Notes: generated by a model from the sequence alone, not told the origin. DNA of 64,000 nucleotides from Latrodectus hesperus (GCA_037975125.1 CM075860.1:20152822-20216821); one strand, 5' to 3'. Shown: positions 41,616 to 56,766, numbered from the stretch's first letter. Program-made: numbers and translations.

Positions 41616-42388
41616 ATAAGCCACATAGACATCCTTAACAACATTTTTGAAGCTTTAATTAAAAGTGTATGTGTAAAGAAAAGCGATGCAACAGATATTA
41701 TGAAAACTGTTATCTATTTACTAAAAAAAATGATGAAATGTGATGGTAATGAAATGTTAAAACTGCAACTAAAATTTATTGAGGTGCAATTATCATTGTG
41801 TTTTTTAAATAAGAATGGTCTCAGGTATTCTTCTGACCTGATGATATTTTCTGCTCTCTTTTCTAACATGGCTCCACATGTGTATAATTTTGTTCGTAAT
41901 AGTAAAAATATTTTATTACCACATCCCTCTACAATTCGTCGTATTTGCTTGTCTTATGATGTGAAACCAGATGCCGAAACATTGAATTCTAATTTTTTAA
42001 TGTATGTAAGACACAAATTTAATCTTTTGGAAGATAATGATAAAAAAGTAATTTTGATGATTGACGAGATACATCTAAAACAGCATTTAGATTATAAGGG
42101 CGGTAATATTTGTGGTTTGTCTTATGACAATAAAAATTTGGCAAACAGTGCCCATGTATTTATGATTAGCAGTTTGCTATCAAAATACAAAGATGTCATT
42201 CACATATTGCCAACCAATAAAATAAATGCTGAAATAATGCACGAAATTGAAAAAAAATTATTGTTGGTTTAGAAGAAATTGGTTTTTTTGTAATATGTGT
42301 TGTAACGGATAATAATTCTATTAGCAGAAAATGAATGTCATTATTTGTTTCACCTCCCCAAATACAAGAGTTGTATTATGGTACAAGA
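41616..42388 (+). pseudogene. P-element-like transposase exon, unit 6
   Basis: A-run of 8, frame closes at 42272. Confidence 0.7.
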
Positions 42389-44931
42389 GAGTTGTATTAT
42401 GGTACAAGTCCAGAAGCACCAAAGAAAAGGCGGCGGATGGAACAACCGTTGCATCTTTCTTGTGGCCACTGCACGGGAGAGATTCCAGAATCACCTTTAA
42501 TGCCTAACCTTCCACCGGCACCAGCTCAAAGACATATACAAGACGATTCCAGTCAACAATTTTAAAAAGTGATGAGAATTCCGGTTTATTGATTTTCTTA
42601 GACAACACGCAGCGAGATTTCCTCCACACTTACAGACAATATAACGGTATCCCCAACAAAGTGGTATCTTTGTGTCAAAGCTCTGTTCATAAGACGTATA
42701 CCCCGACAGCGACTCGGACCAGTCTGGTAGAGAAAGTCCCGAGGTAATATGCTTAGATTAACTTGGTTCTCTAAAAGACATTTGTGTACAGTGACAGCCT
42801 TTACTGTAAAAAAAGGGTGGTTCTGAGTGGTGGTCTCCATCACTCGGAATCACCCTTTTTTACAACACCCTACGAACCAACATTGGATCACTTTGTTGAA
42901 ACAAGTAAAAGAAAATGTAAGGACTTAAGTTTTGGAAAAGTGTCATCTGCTGGCTGCACTCATTATTGTCCATAGCAGCAGCATCATATGAGAGACATGT
43001 TCATAGCATTTGCAGGACACTATTCCATTGACCATCGTTGGGAAGGCATGTAGTAACCAATGTGTTAGAAATAAGGAACTTGTGGAAGGTTCTTAACAGA
43101 GAGGTTTTAAAGCATCCATCCATGAGGTGGGCTACTGGAATGGCTGGTCACAGTATAAAAGCTTTGATACCTATGTTGTAAAAATATTATTGTTGCTGCT
43201 GTTTGGGAAGATGAGTGACCTGTCATGATGCGACTAAGGATAATATGTAATAATAATAAAAAAAATGTTTTTGAAATATTAGATGAGTTGACTCGGCTGG
43301 GCTGTAGCAGTCGTTGAGGCAAGTCTTGCCGTATATAAGCTAGCTCCTCAGTCATTCTCAATTAGATAGCTTTTTTCACAGTTTGTGAGTGCTTCCTTCC
43401 TTACTGTCTTCGCTGCTACTACAAGCTTCGAAACCATGTACTACAGATACGAGTTGCACCCCAAGACCCAGTTCTTGACAGCAGTCATTGGTGCTGATGG
43501 TAACTCTTACTTTTTGTACAGAGACGTCAGGAACCTCCTGGTTACACGCAACATGAAGGATTACTGCAGGTCGACGTTGGACGACTTGGCTGCACCAATG
43601 CTTCAAGTGAGAGACGTCCTCCCTAAAGGAAACACCTTTCGCTTCAAATTCCAGCACTATTTTGCGATTGGAGAAGACACTCTACTGAGAATCATGGACT
43701 TGTATGTTCAGCAAACGGACAGGGAACTCTACCTCTAGTTCCGACGTATGCGAGTCGACATGAGAGTGAAACTTGTTCAGCCAGAAAAGTTTACAGAAGT
43801 GTTGCAAGTTCCCTACACGGCGTCCTATCAGGCAAAGATGCCCAGATTCGTCCTGTGCAACCCACAAGATGTAGATGCCCGCTAGCTGCTCAGTGAATAC
43901 TTGCCTCTCCTCATCAATGCAACCTTGGAATACTACAGAGAGATTGAAAGCCATAGACTGATGAGTATCCAGCAAGATGAGCAGCAGCCGGATGATGCCT
44001 TACAGCAAAGTCAGCTGGATGCCTTAGAGCAGCCATCATATCATCCATAATATGAAGTTAATGATGAAGCATTCCAGTCAGTCATTTAAACCATTAACCG
44101 AGTGCCTTATATGAGACTCAAGTATATAAATTAGGTACGTACTCTTTTCCTTTAAAGATAAGCCACATAGACATCCTTAACAACATTTTTGAAGCTTTAA
44201 TTAAAAGTGTATGTGTAAAGAAAAGCGATGCAACAGATATTATGAAAACTGTTATCTATTTACTAAAAAAAATGATGAAATGTGATGGTAATGAAATGTT
44301 AAAACTGCAACTAAAATTTATTGAGGTGCAATTATCATTGTGTTTTTTAAATAAGAATGGTCTCAGGTATTCTTCTGACCTGATGATATTTTCTGCTCTC
44401 TTTTCTAACATGGCTCCACATGTGTATAATTTTGTTCGTAATAGTAAAAATATTTTATTACCACATCCCTCTACAATTCGTCGTATTTGCTTGTCTTATG
44501 ATGTGAAACCAGATGCCGAAACATTGAATTCTAATTTTTTAATGTATGTAAGACACAAATTTAATCTTTTGGAAGATAATGATAAAAAAGTAATTTTGAT
44601 GATTGACGAGATACATCTAAAACAGCATTTAGATTATAAGGGCGGTAATATTTGTGGTTTGTCTTATGACAATAAAAATTTGGCAAACAGTGCCCATGTA
44701 TTTATGATTAGCAGTTTGCTATCAAAATACAAAGATGTCATTCACATATTGCCAACCAATAAAATAAATGCTGAAATAATGCACGAAATTGAAAAAAAAA
44801 TTATTGTTGGTTTAGAAGAAATTGGTTTTTTTGTAATATGTGTTGTAACGGATAATAATTCTATTAGCAGAAAATGAATGTCATTATTTGTTTCACCTCC
44901 CCAAATACAAGAGTTGTATTATGGTACAAGA
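42389..44931 (+). repeat. Array unit 7
   Basis: 2543 bp; the A-run after AATAATAAT (near 43260) is shorter than in most units. Confidence 0.9.
43436..44050 (+). pseudogene. Gene X, unit 7
   Basis: Two TAG codons retained; first ends at 43738. Confidence 0.5.
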
Positions 44932-45108
44932 GAGTTGTATTATGGTACAAGTCCAGAAGCACCAAAGAAAAGGCGGCGGATGGAACAACCGTTGCATCTT
45001 TCTTGTGGCCACTGCACGGGAGAGATTCCAGAATCACCTTTAATGCCTAACCTTCCACCGGCACCAGCTCAAAGACATATACAAGACGATTCCAGTCAAC
45101 AATTTTAA
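44158..45108 (+). pseudogene. P-element-like transposase exon fused to the SCGHC tail, unit 7
   Basis: A-run of 9; open to TGA at 44875-44877, then in register to TAA at 45108. Confidence 0.6.
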
Positions 45109-45979
45109 AAAGTGATGAGAATTCCGGTTTATTGATTTTCTTAGACAACACGCAGCGAGATTTCCTCCACACTTACAGACAATATAACGGTATCCCCAAC
45201 AAAGTGGTATCTTTGTGTCAAAGCTCTGTTCATAAGACGTATACCCCGACAGCGACTCGGACCAGTCTGGTAGAGAAAGTCCCGAGGTAATATGCTTAGA
45301 TTAACTTGGTTCTCTAAAAGACATTTGTGTACAGTGACAGCCTTTACTGTAAAAAAAGGGTGGTTCTGAGTGGTGGTCTCCATCACTCGGAATCACCCTT
45401 TTTTACAACACCCTACGAACCAACATTGGATCACTTTGTTGAAACAAGTAAAAGAAAATGTAAGGACTTAAGTTTTGGAAAAGTGTCATCTGCTGGCTGC
45501 ACTCATTATTGTCCATAGCAGCAGCATCATATGAGAGACATGTTCATAGCATTTGCAGGACACTATTCCATTGACCATCGTTGGGAAGGCATGTAGTAAC
45601 CAATGTGTTAGAAATAAGGAACTTGTGGAAGGTTCTTAACAGAGAGGTTTTAAAGCATCCATCCATGAGGTGGGCTACTGGAATGGCTGGTCACAGTATA
45701 AAAGCTTTGATACCTATGTTGTAAAAATATTATTGTTGCTGCTGTTTGGGAAGATGAGTGACCTGTCATGATGCGACTAAGGATAATATGTAATAATAAT
45801 AAAAAAAAATGTTTTTGAAATATTAGATGAGTTGACTCGGCTGGGCTGTAGCAGTCGTTGAGGCAAGTCTTGCCGTATATAAGCTAGCTCCTCAGTCATT
45901 CTCAATTAGATAGCTTTTTTCACAGTTTGTGAGTGCTTCCTTCCTTACTGTCTTCGCTGCTACTACAAGCTTCGAAACC

Positions 45980-46594
45980 ATGTACTACAGATACGAGTTG
46001 CACCCCAAGACCCAGTTCTTGACAGCAGTCATTGGTGCTGATGGTAACTCTTACTTTTTGTACAGAGACGTCAGGAACCTCCTGGTTACACGCAACATGA
46101 AGGATTACTGCAGGTCGACGTTGGACGACTTGGCTGCACCAATGCTTCAAGTGAGAGACGTCCTCCCTAAAGGAAACACCTTTCGCTTCAAATTCCAGCA
46201 CTATTTTGCGATTGGAGAAGACACTCTACTGAGAATCATGGACTTGTATGTTCAGCAAACGGACAGGGAACTCTACCTCTAGTTCCGACGTATGCGAGTC
46301 GACATGAGAGTGAAACTTGTTCAGCCAGAAAAGTTTACAGAAGTGTTGCAAGTTCCCTACACGGCGTCCTATCAGGCAAAGATGCCCAGATTCGTCCTGT
46401 GCAACCCACAAGATGTAGATGCCCGCTAGCTGCTCAGTGAATACTTGCCTCTCCTCATCAATGCAACCTTGGAATACTACAGAGAGATTGAAAGCCATAG
46501 ACTGATGAGTATCCAGCAAGATGAGCAGCAGCCGGATGATGCCTTACAGCAAAGTCAGCTGGATGCCTTAGAGCAGCCATCATATCATCCATAA
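45980..46594 (+). pseudogene. Gene X, unit 8
   Basis: Two TAG codons retained; first ends at 46282. Confidence 0.5.
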
Positions 46595-46701
46595 TATGAA
46601 GTTAATGATGAAGCATTCCAGTCAGTCATTTAAACCATTAACCGAGTGCCTTATATGAGACTCAAGTATATAAATTAGGTACGTACTCTTTTCCTTTAAA
46701 G

Positions 46702-47474
46702 ATAAGCCACATAGACATCCTTAACAACATTTTTGAAGCTTTAATTAAAAGTGTATGTGTAAAGAAAAGCGATGCAACAGATATTATGAAAACTGTTATC
46801 TATTTACTAAAAAAAATGATGAAATGTGATGGTAATGAAATGTTAAAACTGCAACTAAAATTTATTGAGGTGCAATTATCATTGTGTTTTTTAAATAAGA
46901 ATGGTCTCAGGTATTCTTCTGACCTGATGATATTTTCTGCTCTCTTTTCTAACATGGCTCCACATGTGTATAATTTTGTTCGTAATAGTAAAAATATTTT
47001 ATTACCACATCCCTCTACAATTCGTCGTATTTGCTTGTCTTATGATGTGAAACCAGATGCCGAAACATTGAATTCTAATTTTTTAATGTATGTAAGACAC
47101 AAATTTAATCTTTTGGAAGATAATGATAAAAAAGTAATTTTGATGATTGACGAGATACATCTAAAACAGCATTTAGATTATAAGGGCGGTAATATTTGTG
47201 GTTTGTCTTATGACAATAAAAATTTGGCAAACAGTGCCCATGTATTTATGATTAGCAGTTTGCTATCAAAATACAAAGATGTCATTCACATATTGCCAAC
47301 CAATAAAATAAATGCTGAAATAATGCACGAAATTGAAAAAAAATTATTGTTGGTTTAGAAGAAATTGGTTTTTTTGTAATATGTGTTGTAACGGATAATA
47401 ATTCTATTAGCAGAAAATGAATGTCATTATTTGTTTCACCTCCCCAAATACAAGAGTTGTATTATGGTACAAGA
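46702..47474 (+). pseudogene. P-element-like transposase exon, unit 8
   Basis: A-run of 8, frame closes at 47358. Confidence 0.7.
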
Positions 47475-48522
47475 GAGTTGTATTATGGTACAAGTCCAGA
47501 AGCACCAAAGAAAAGGCGGCGGATGGAACAACCGTTGCATCTTTCTTGTGGCCACTGCACGGGAGAGATTCCAGAATCACCTTTAATGCCTAACCTTCCA
47601 CCGGCACCAGCTCAAAGACATATACAAGACGATTCCAGTCAACAATTTTAAAAAGTGATGAGAATTCCGGTTTATTGATTTTCTTAGACAACACGCAGCG
47701 AGATTTCCTCCACACTTACAGACAATATAACGGTATCCCCAACAAAGTGGTATCTTTGTGTCAAAGCTCTGTTCATAAGACGTATACCCCGACAGCGACT
47801 CGGACCAGTCTGGTAGAGAAAGTCCCGAGGTAATATGCTTAGATTAACTTGGTTCTCTAAAAGACATTTGTGTACAGTGACAGCCTTTACTGTAAAAAAA
47901 GGGTGGTTCTGAGTGGTGGTCTCCATCACTCGGAATCACCCTTTTTTACAACACCCTACGAACCAACATTGGATCACTTTGTTGAAACAAGTAAAAGAAA
48001 ATGTAAGGACTTAAGTTTTGGAAAAGTGTCATCTGCTGGCTGCACTCATTATTGTCCATAGCAGCAGCATCATATGAGAGACATGTTCATAGCATTTGCA
48101 GGACACTATTCCATTGACCATCGTTGGGAAGGCATGTAGTAACCAATGTGTTAGAAATAAGGAACTTGTGGAAGGTTCTTAACAGAGAGGTTTTAAAGCA
48201 TCCATCCATGAGGTGGGCTACTGGAATGGCTGGTCACAGTATAAAAGCTTTGATACCTATGTTGTAAAAATATTATTGTTGCTGCTGTTTGGGAAGATGA
48301 GTGACCTGTCATGATGCGACTAAGGATAATATGTAATAATAATAAAAAAAAATGTTTTTGAAATATTAGATGAGTTGACTCGGCTGGGCTGTAGCAGTCG
48401 TTGAGGCAAGTCTTGCCGTATATAAGCTAGCTCCTCAGTCATTCTCAATTAGATAGCTTTTTTCACAGTTTGTGAGTGCTTCCTTCCTTACTGTCTTCGC
48501 TGCTACTACAAGCTTCGAAACC

Positions 48523-49137
48523 ATGTACTACAGATACGAGTTGCACCCCAAGACCCAGTTCTTGACAGCAGTCATTGGTGCTGATGGTAACTCTTACTTT
48601 TTGTACAGAGACGTCAGGAACCTCCTGGTTACACGCAACATGAAGGATTACTGCAGGTCGACGTTGGACGACTTGGCTGCACCAATGCTTCAAGTGAGAG
48701 ACGTCCTCCCTAAAGGAAACACCTTTCGCTTCAAATTCCAGCACTATTTTGCGATTGGAGAAGACACTCTACTGAGAATCATGGACTTGTATGTTCAGCA
48801 AACGGACAGGGAACTCTACCTCTAGTTCCGACGTATGCGAGTCGACATGAGAGTGAAACTTGTTCAGCCAGAAAAGTTTACAGAAGTGTTGCAAGTTCCC
48901 TACACGGCGTCCTATCAGGCAAAGATGCCCAGATTCGTCCTGTGCAACCCACAAGATGTAGATGCCCGCTAGCTGCTCAGTGAATACTTGCCTCTCCTCA
49001 TCAATGCAACCTTGGAATACTACAGAGAGATTGAAAGCCATAGACTGATGAGTATCCAGCAAGATGAGCAGCAGCCGGATGATGCCTTACAGCAAAGTCA
49101 GCTGGATGCCTTAGAGCAGCCATCATATCATCCATAA
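48523..49137 (+). pseudogene. Gene X, unit 9
   Basis: Two TAG codons retained; first ends at 48825. Confidence 0.5.
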
Positions 49138-49244
49138 TATGAAGTTAATGATGAAGCATTCCAGTCAGTCATTTAAACCATTAACCGAGTGCCTTATATG
49201 AGACTCAAGTATATAAATTAGGTACGTACTCTTTTCCTTTAAAG

Positions 49245-50017
49245 ATAAGCCACATAGACATCCTTAACAACATTTTTGAAGCTTTAATTAAAAGTGTATG
49301 TGTAAAGAAAAGCGATGCAACAGATATTATGAAAACTGTTATCTATTTACTAAAAAAAATGATGAAATGTGATGGTAATGAAATGTTAAAACTGCAACTA
49401 AAATTTATTGAGGTGCAATTATCATTGTGTTTTTTAAATAAGAATGGTCTCAGGTATTCTTCTGACCTGATGATATTTTCTGCTCTCTTTTCTAACATGG
49501 CTCCACATGTGTATAATTTTGTTCGTAATAGTAAAAATATTTTATTACCACATCCCTCTACAATTCGTCGTATTTGCTTGTCTTATGATGTGAAACCAGA
49601 TGCCGAAACATTGAATTCTAATTTTTTAATGTATGTAAGACACAAATTTAATCTTTTGGAAGATAATGATAAAAAAGTAATTTTGATGATTGACGAGATA
49701 CATCTAAAACAGCATTTAGATTATAAGGGCGGTAATATTTGTGGTTTGTCTTATGACAATAAAAATTTGGCAAACAGTGCCCATGTATTTATGATTAGCA
49801 GTTTGCTATCAAAATACAAAGATGTCATTCACATATTGCCAACCAATAAAATAAATGCTGAAATAATGCACGAAATTGAAAAAAAATTATTGTTGGTTTA
49901 GAAGAAATTGGTTTTTTTGTAATATGTGTTGTAACGGATAATAATTCTATTAGCAGAAAATGAATGTCATTATTTGTTTCACCTCCCCAAATACAAGAGT
50001 TGTATTATGGTACAAGA
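49245..50017 (+). pseudogene. P-element-like transposase exon, unit 9
   Basis: A-run of 8, frame closes at 49901. Confidence 0.7.
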
Positions 50018-51065
50018 GAGTTGTATTATGGTACAAGTCCAGAAGCACCAAAGAAAAGGCGGCGGATGGAACAACCGTTGCATCTTTCTTGTGGCCACTG
50101 CACGGGAGAGATTCCAGAATCACCTTTAATGCCTAACCTTCCACCGGCACCAGCTCAAAGACATATACAAGACGATTCCAGTCAACAATTTTAAAAAGTG
50201 ATGAGAATTCCGGTTTATTGATTTTCTTAGACAACACGCAGCGAGATTTCCTCCACACTTACAGACAATATAACGGTATCCCCAACAAAGTGGTATCTTT
50301 GTGTCAAAGCTCTGTTCATAAGACGTATACCCCGACAGCGACTCGGACCAGTCTGGTAGAGAAAGTCCCGAGGTAATATGCTTAGATTAACTTGGTTCTC
50401 TAAAAGACATTTGTGTACAGTGACAGCCTTTACTGTAAAAAAAGGGTGGTTCTGAGTGGTGGTCTCCATCACTCGGAATCACCCTTTTTTACAACACCCT
50501 ACGAACCAACATTGGATCACTTTGTTGAAACAAGTAAAAGAAAATGTAAGGACTTAAGTTTTGGAAAAGTGTCATCTGCTGGCTGCACTCATTATTGTCC
50601 ATAGCAGCAGCATCATATGAGAGACATGTTCATAGCATTTGCAGGACACTATTCCATTGACCATCGTTGGGAAGGCATGTAGTAACCAATGTGTTAGAAA
50701 TAAGGAACTTGTGGAAGGTTCTTAACAGAGAGGTTTTAAAGCATCCATCCATGAGGTGGGCTACTGGAATGGCTGGTCACAGTATAAAAGCTTTGATACC
50801 TATGTTGTAAAAATATTATTGTTGCTGCTGTTTGGGAAGATGAGTGACCTGTCATGATGCGACTAAGGATAATATGTAATAATAATAAAAAAAAATGTTT
50901 TTGAAATATTAGATGAGTTGACTCGGCTGGGCTGTAGCAGTCGTTGAGGCAAGTCTTGCCGTATATAAGCTAGCTCCTCAGTCATTCTCAATTAGATAGC
51001 TTTTTTCACAGTTTGTGAGTGCTTCCTTCCTTACTGTCTTCGCTGCTACTACAAGCTTCGAAACC

Positions 51066-51680
51066 ATGTACTACAGATACGAGTTGCACCCCAAGACCCA
51101 GTTCTTGACAGCAGTCATTGGTGCTGATGGTAACTCTTACTTTTTGTACAGAGACGTCAGGAACCTCCTGGTTACACGCAACATGAAGGATTACTGCAGG
51201 TCGACGTTGGACGACTTGGCTGCACCAATGCTTCAAGTGAGAGACGTCCTCCCTAAAGGAAACACCTTTCGCTTCAAATTCCAGCACTATTTTGCGATTG
51301 GAGAAGACACTCTACTGAGAATCATGGACTTGTATGTTCAGCAAACGGACAGGGAACTCTACCTCTAGTTCCGACGTATGCGAGTCGACATGAGAGTGAA
51401 ACTTGTTCAGCCAGAAAAGTTTACAGAAGTGTTGCAAGTTCCCTACACGGCGTCCTATCAGGCAAAGATGCCCAGATTCGTCCTGTGCAACCCACAAGAT
51501 GTAGATGCCCGCTAGCTGCTCAGTGAATACTTGCCTCTCCTCATCAATGCAACCTTGGAATACTACAGAGAGATTGAAAGCCATAGACTGATGAGTATCC
51601 AGCAAGATGAGCAGCAGCCGGATGATGCCTTACAGCAAAGTCAGCTGGATGCCTTAGAGCAGCCATCATATCATCCATAA
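51066..51680 (+). pseudogene. Gene X, unit 10
   Basis: Two TAG codons retained; first ends at 51368. Confidence 0.5.
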
Positions 51681-51787
51681 TATGAAGTTAATGATGAAGC
51701 ATTCCAGTCAGTCATTTAAACCATTAACCGAGTGCCTTATATGAGACTCAAGTATATAAATTAGGTACGTACTCTTTTCCTTTAAAG

Positions 51788-52560
51788 ATAAGCCACATAG
51801 ACATCCTTAACAACATTTTTGAAGCTTTAATTAAAAGTGTATGTGTAAAGAAAAGCGATGCAACAGATATTATGAAAACTGTTATCTATTTACTAAAAAA
51901 AATGATGAAATGTGATGGTAATGAAATGTTAAAACTGCAACTAAAATTTATTGAGGTGCAATTATCATTGTGTTTTTTAAATAAGAATGGTCTCAGGTAT
52001 TCTTCTGACCTGATGATATTTTCTGCTCTCTTTTCTAACATGGCTCCACATGTGTATAATTTTGTTCGTAATAGTAAAAATATTTTATTACCACATCCCT
52101 CTACAATTCGTCGTATTTGCTTGTCTTATGATGTGAAACCAGATGCCGAAACATTGAATTCTAATTTTTTAATGTATGTAAGACACAAATTTAATCTTTT
52201 GGAAGATAATGATAAAAAAGTAATTTTGATGATTGACGAGATACATCTAAAACAGCATTTAGATTATAAGGGCGGTAATATTTGTGGTTTGTCTTATGAC
52301 AATAAAAATTTGGCAAACAGTGCCCATGTATTTATGATTAGCAGTTTGCTATCAAAATACAAAGATGTCATTCACATATTGCCAACCAATAAAATAAATG
52401 CTGAAATAATGCACGAAATTGAAAAAAAATTATTGTTGGTTTAGAAGAAATTGGTTTTTTTGTAATATGTGTTGTAACGGATAATAATTCTATTAGCAGA
52501 AAATGAATGTCATTATTTGTTTCACCTCCCCAAATACAAGAGTTGTATTATGGTACAAGA
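51788..52560 (+). pseudogene. P-element-like transposase exon, unit 10
   Basis: A-run of 8, frame closes at 52444. Confidence 0.7.
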
Positions 52561-53608
52561 GAGTTGTATTATGGTACAAGTCCAGAAGCACCAAAGAAAA
52601 GGCGGCGGATGGAACAACCGTTGCATCTTTCTTGTGGCCACTGCACGGGAGAGATTCCAGAATCACCTTTAATGCCTAACCTTCCACCGGCACCAGCTCA
52701 AAGACATATACAAGACGATTCCAGTCAACAATTTTAAAAAGTGATGAGAATTCCGGTTTATTGATTTTCTTAGACAACACGCAGCGAGATTTCCTCCACA
52801 CTTACAGACAATATAACGGTATCCCCAACAAAGTGGTATCTTTGTGTCAAAGCTCTGTTCATAAGACGTATACCCCGACAGCGACTCGGACCAGTCTGGT
52901 AGAGAAAGTCCCGAGGTAATATGCTTAGATTAACTTGGTTCTCTAAAAGACATTTGTGTACAGTGACAGCCTTTACTGTAAAAAAAGGGTGGTTCTGAGT
53001 GGTGGTCTCCATCACTCGGAATCACCCTTTTTTACAACACCCTACGAACCAACATTGGATCACTTTGTTGAAACAAGTAAAAGAAAATGTAAGGACTTAA
53101 GTTTTGGAAAAGTGTCATCTGCTGGCTGCACTCATTATTGTCCATAGCAGCAGCATCATATGAGAGACATGTTCATAGCATTTGCAGGACACTATTCCAT
53201 TGACCATCGTTGGGAAGGCATGTAGTAACCAATGTGTTAGAAATAAGGAACTTGTGGAAGGTTCTTAACAGAGAGGTTTTAAAGCATCCATCCATGAGGT
53301 GGGCTACTGGAATGGCTGGTCACAGTATAAAAGCTTTGATACCTATGTTGTAAAAATATTATTGTTGCTGCTGTTTGGGAAGATGAGTGACCTGTCATGA
53401 TGCGACTAAGGATAATATGTAATAATAATAAAAAAAAATGTTTTTGAAATATTAGATGAGTTGACTCGGCTGGGCTGTAGCAGTCGTTGAGGCAAGTCTT
53501 GCCGTATATAAGCTAGCTCCTCAGTCATTCTCAATTAGATAGCTTTTTTCACAGTTTGTGAGTGCTTCCTTCCTTACTGTCTTCGCTGCTACTACAAGCT
53601 TCGAAACC

Positions 53609-54223
53609 ATGTACTACAGATACGAGTTGCACCCCAAGACCCAGTTCTTGACAGCAGTCATTGGTGCTGATGGTAACTCTTACTTTTTGTACAGAGACGT
53701 CAGGAACCTCCTGGTTACACGCAACATGAAGGATTACTGCAGGTCGACGTTGGACGACTTGGCTGCACCAATGCTTCAAGTGAGAGACGTCCTCCCTAAA
53801 GGAAACACCTTTCGCTTCAAATTCCAGCACTATTTTGCGATTGGAGAAGACACTCTACTGAGAATCATGGACTTGTATGTTCAGCAAACGGACAGGGAAC
53901 TCTACCTCTAGTTCCGACGTATGCGAGTCGACATGAGAGTGAAACTTGTTCAGCCAGAAAAGTTTACAGAAGTGTTGCAAGTTCCCTACACGGCGTCCTA
54001 TCAGGCAAAGATGCCCAGATTCGTCCTGTGCAACCCACAAGATGTAGATGCCCGCTAGCTGCTCAGTGAATACTTGCCTCTCCTCATCAATGCAACCTTG
54101 GAATACTACAGAGAGATTGAAAGCCATAGACTGATGAGTATCCAGCAAGATGAGCAGCAGCCGGATGATGCCTTACAGCAAAGTCAGCTGGATGCCTTAG
54201 AGCAGCCATCATATCATCCATAA
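53609..54223 (+). pseudogene. Gene X, unit 11
   Basis: Two TAG codons retained; first ends at 53911. Confidence 0.5.
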
Positions 54224-54330
54224 TATGAAGTTAATGATGAAGCATTCCAGTCAGTCATTTAAACCATTAACCGAGTGCCTTATATGAGACTCAAGTATAT
54301 AAATTAGGTACGTACTCTTTTCCTTTAAAG

Positions 54331-55103
54331 ATAAGCCACATAGACATCCTTAACAACATTTTTGAAGCTTTAATTAAAAGTGTATGTGTAAAGAAAAGCG
54401 ATGCAACAGATATTATGAAAACTGTTATCTATTTACTAAAAAAAATGATGAAATGTGATGGTAATGAAATGTTAAAACTGCAACTAAAATTTATTGAGGT
54501 GCAATTATCATTGTGTTTTTTAAATAAGAATGGTCTCAGGTATTCTTCTGACCTGATGATATTTTCTGCTCTCTTTTCTAACATGGCTCCACATGTGTAT
54601 AATTTTGTTCGTAATAGTAAAAATATTTTATTACCACATCCCTCTACAATTCGTCGTATTTGCTTGTCTTATGATGTGAAACCAGATGCCGAAACATTGA
54701 ATTCTAATTTTTTAATGTATGTAAGACACAAATTTAATCTTTTGGAAGATAATGATAAAAAAGTAATTTTGATGATTGACGAGATACATCTAAAACAGCA
54801 TTTAGATTATAAGGGCGGTAATATTTGTGGTTTGTCTTATGACAATAAAAATTTGGCAAACAGTGCCCATGTATTTATGATTAGCAGTTTGCTATCAAAA
54901 TACAAAGATGTCATTCACATATTGCCAACCAATAAAATAAATGCTGAAATAATGCACGAAATTGAAAAAAAATTATTGTTGGTTTAGAAGAAATTGGTTT
55001 TTTTGTAATATGTGTTGTAACGGATAATAATTCTATTAGCAGAAAATGAATGTCATTATTTGTTTCACCTCCCCAAATACAAGAGTTGTATTATGGTACA
55101 AGA
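54331..55103 (+). pseudogene. P-element-like transposase exon, unit 11
   Basis: A-run of 8, frame closes at 54987. Confidence 0.7.
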
Positions 55104-56151
55104 GAGTTGTATTATGGTACAAGTCCAGAAGCACCAAAGAAAAGGCGGCGGATGGAACAACCGTTGCATCTTTCTTGTGGCCACTGCACGGGAGAGATTC
55201 CAGAATCACCTTTAATGCCTAACCTTCCACCGGCACCAGCTCAAAGACATATACAAGACGATTCCAGTCAACAATTTTAAAAAGTGATGAGAATTCCGGT
55301 TTATTGATTTTCTTAGACAACACGCAGCGAGATTTCCTCCACACTTACAGACAATATAACGGTATCCCCAACAAAGTGGTATCTTTGTGTCAAAGCTCTG
55401 TTCATAAGACGTATACCCCGACAGCGACTCGGACCAGTCTGGTAGAGAAAGTCCCGAGGTAATATGCTTAGATTAACTTGGTTCTCTAAAAGACATTTGT
55501 GTACAGTGACAGCCTTTACTGTAAAAAAAGGGTGGTTCTGAGTGGTGGTCTCCATCACTCGGAATCACCCTTTTTTACAACACCCTACGAACCAACATTG
55601 GATCACTTTGTTGAAACAAGTAAAAGAAAATGTAAGGACTTAAGTTTTGGAAAAGTGTCATCTGCTGGCTGCACTCATTATTGTCCATAGCAGCAGCATC
55701 ATATGAGAGACATGTTCATAGCATTTGCAGGACACTATTCCATTGACCATCGTTGGGAAGGCATGTAGTAACCAATGTGTTAGAAATAAGGAACTTGTGG
55801 AAGGTTCTTAACAGAGAGGTTTTAAAGCATCCATCCATGAGGTGGGCTACTGGAATGGCTGGTCACAGTATAAAAGCTTTGATACCTATGTTGTAAAAAT
55901 ATTATTGTTGCTGCTGTTTGGGAAGATGAGTGACCTGTCATGATGCGACTAAGGATAATATGTAATAATAATAAAAAAAAATGTTTTTGAAATATTAGAT
56001 GAGTTGACTCGGCTGGGCTGTAGCAGTCGTTGAGGCAAGTCTTGCCGTATATAAGCTAGCTCCTCAGTCATTCTCAATTAGATAGCTTTTTTCACAGTTT
56101 GTGAGTGCTTCCTTCCTTACTGTCTTCGCTGCTACTACAAGCTTCGAAACC

Positions 56152-56766
56152 ATGTACTACAGATACGAGTTGCACCCCAAGACCCAGTTCTTGACAGCAG
56201 TCATTGGTGCTGATGGTAACTCTTACTTTTTGTACAGAGACGTCAGGAACCTCCTGGTTACACGCAACATGAAGGATTACTGCAGGTCGACGTTGGACGA
56301 CTTGGCTGCACCAATGCTTCAAGTGAGAGACGTCCTCCCTAAAGGAAACACCTTTCGCTTCAAATTCCAGCACTATTTTGCGATTGGAGAAGACACTCTA
56401 CTGAGAATCATGGACTTGTATGTTCAGCAAACGGACAGGGAACTCTACCTCTAGTTCCGACGTATGCGAGTCGACATGAGAGTGAAACTTGTTCAGCCAG
56501 AAAAGTTTACAGAAGTGTTGCAAGTTCCCTACACGGCGTCCTATCAGGCAAAGATGCCCAGATTCGTCCTGTGCAACCCACAAGATGTAGATGCCCGCTA
56601 GCTGCTCAGTGAATACTTGCCTCTCCTCATCAATGCAACCTTGGAATACTACAGAGAGATTGAAAGCCATAGACTGATGAGTATCCAGCAAGATGAGCAG
56701 CAGCCGGATGATGCCTTACAGCAAAGTCAGCTGGATGCCTTAGAGCAGCCATCATATCATCCATAA
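56152..56766 (+). pseudogene. Gene X, unit 12
   Basis: Two TAG codons retained; first ends at 56454. Confidence 0.5.

Larger units (their letters stand above)
39847..42388 (+). repeat. Array unit 6
   Basis: 2542 bp. The A-run in the left hairpin arm (near 40265) is one or two bases shorter than elsewhere. Confidence 0.9.
44932..47474 (+). repeat. Array unit 8
   Basis: 2543 bp. Confidence 0.9.
47475..50017 (+). repeat. Array unit 9
   Basis: 2543 bp. Confidence 0.9.
50018..52560 (+). repeat. Array unit 10
   Basis: 2543 bp. Confidence 0.9.
52561..55103 (+). repeat. Array unit 11
   Basis: 2543 bp. Confidence 0.9.
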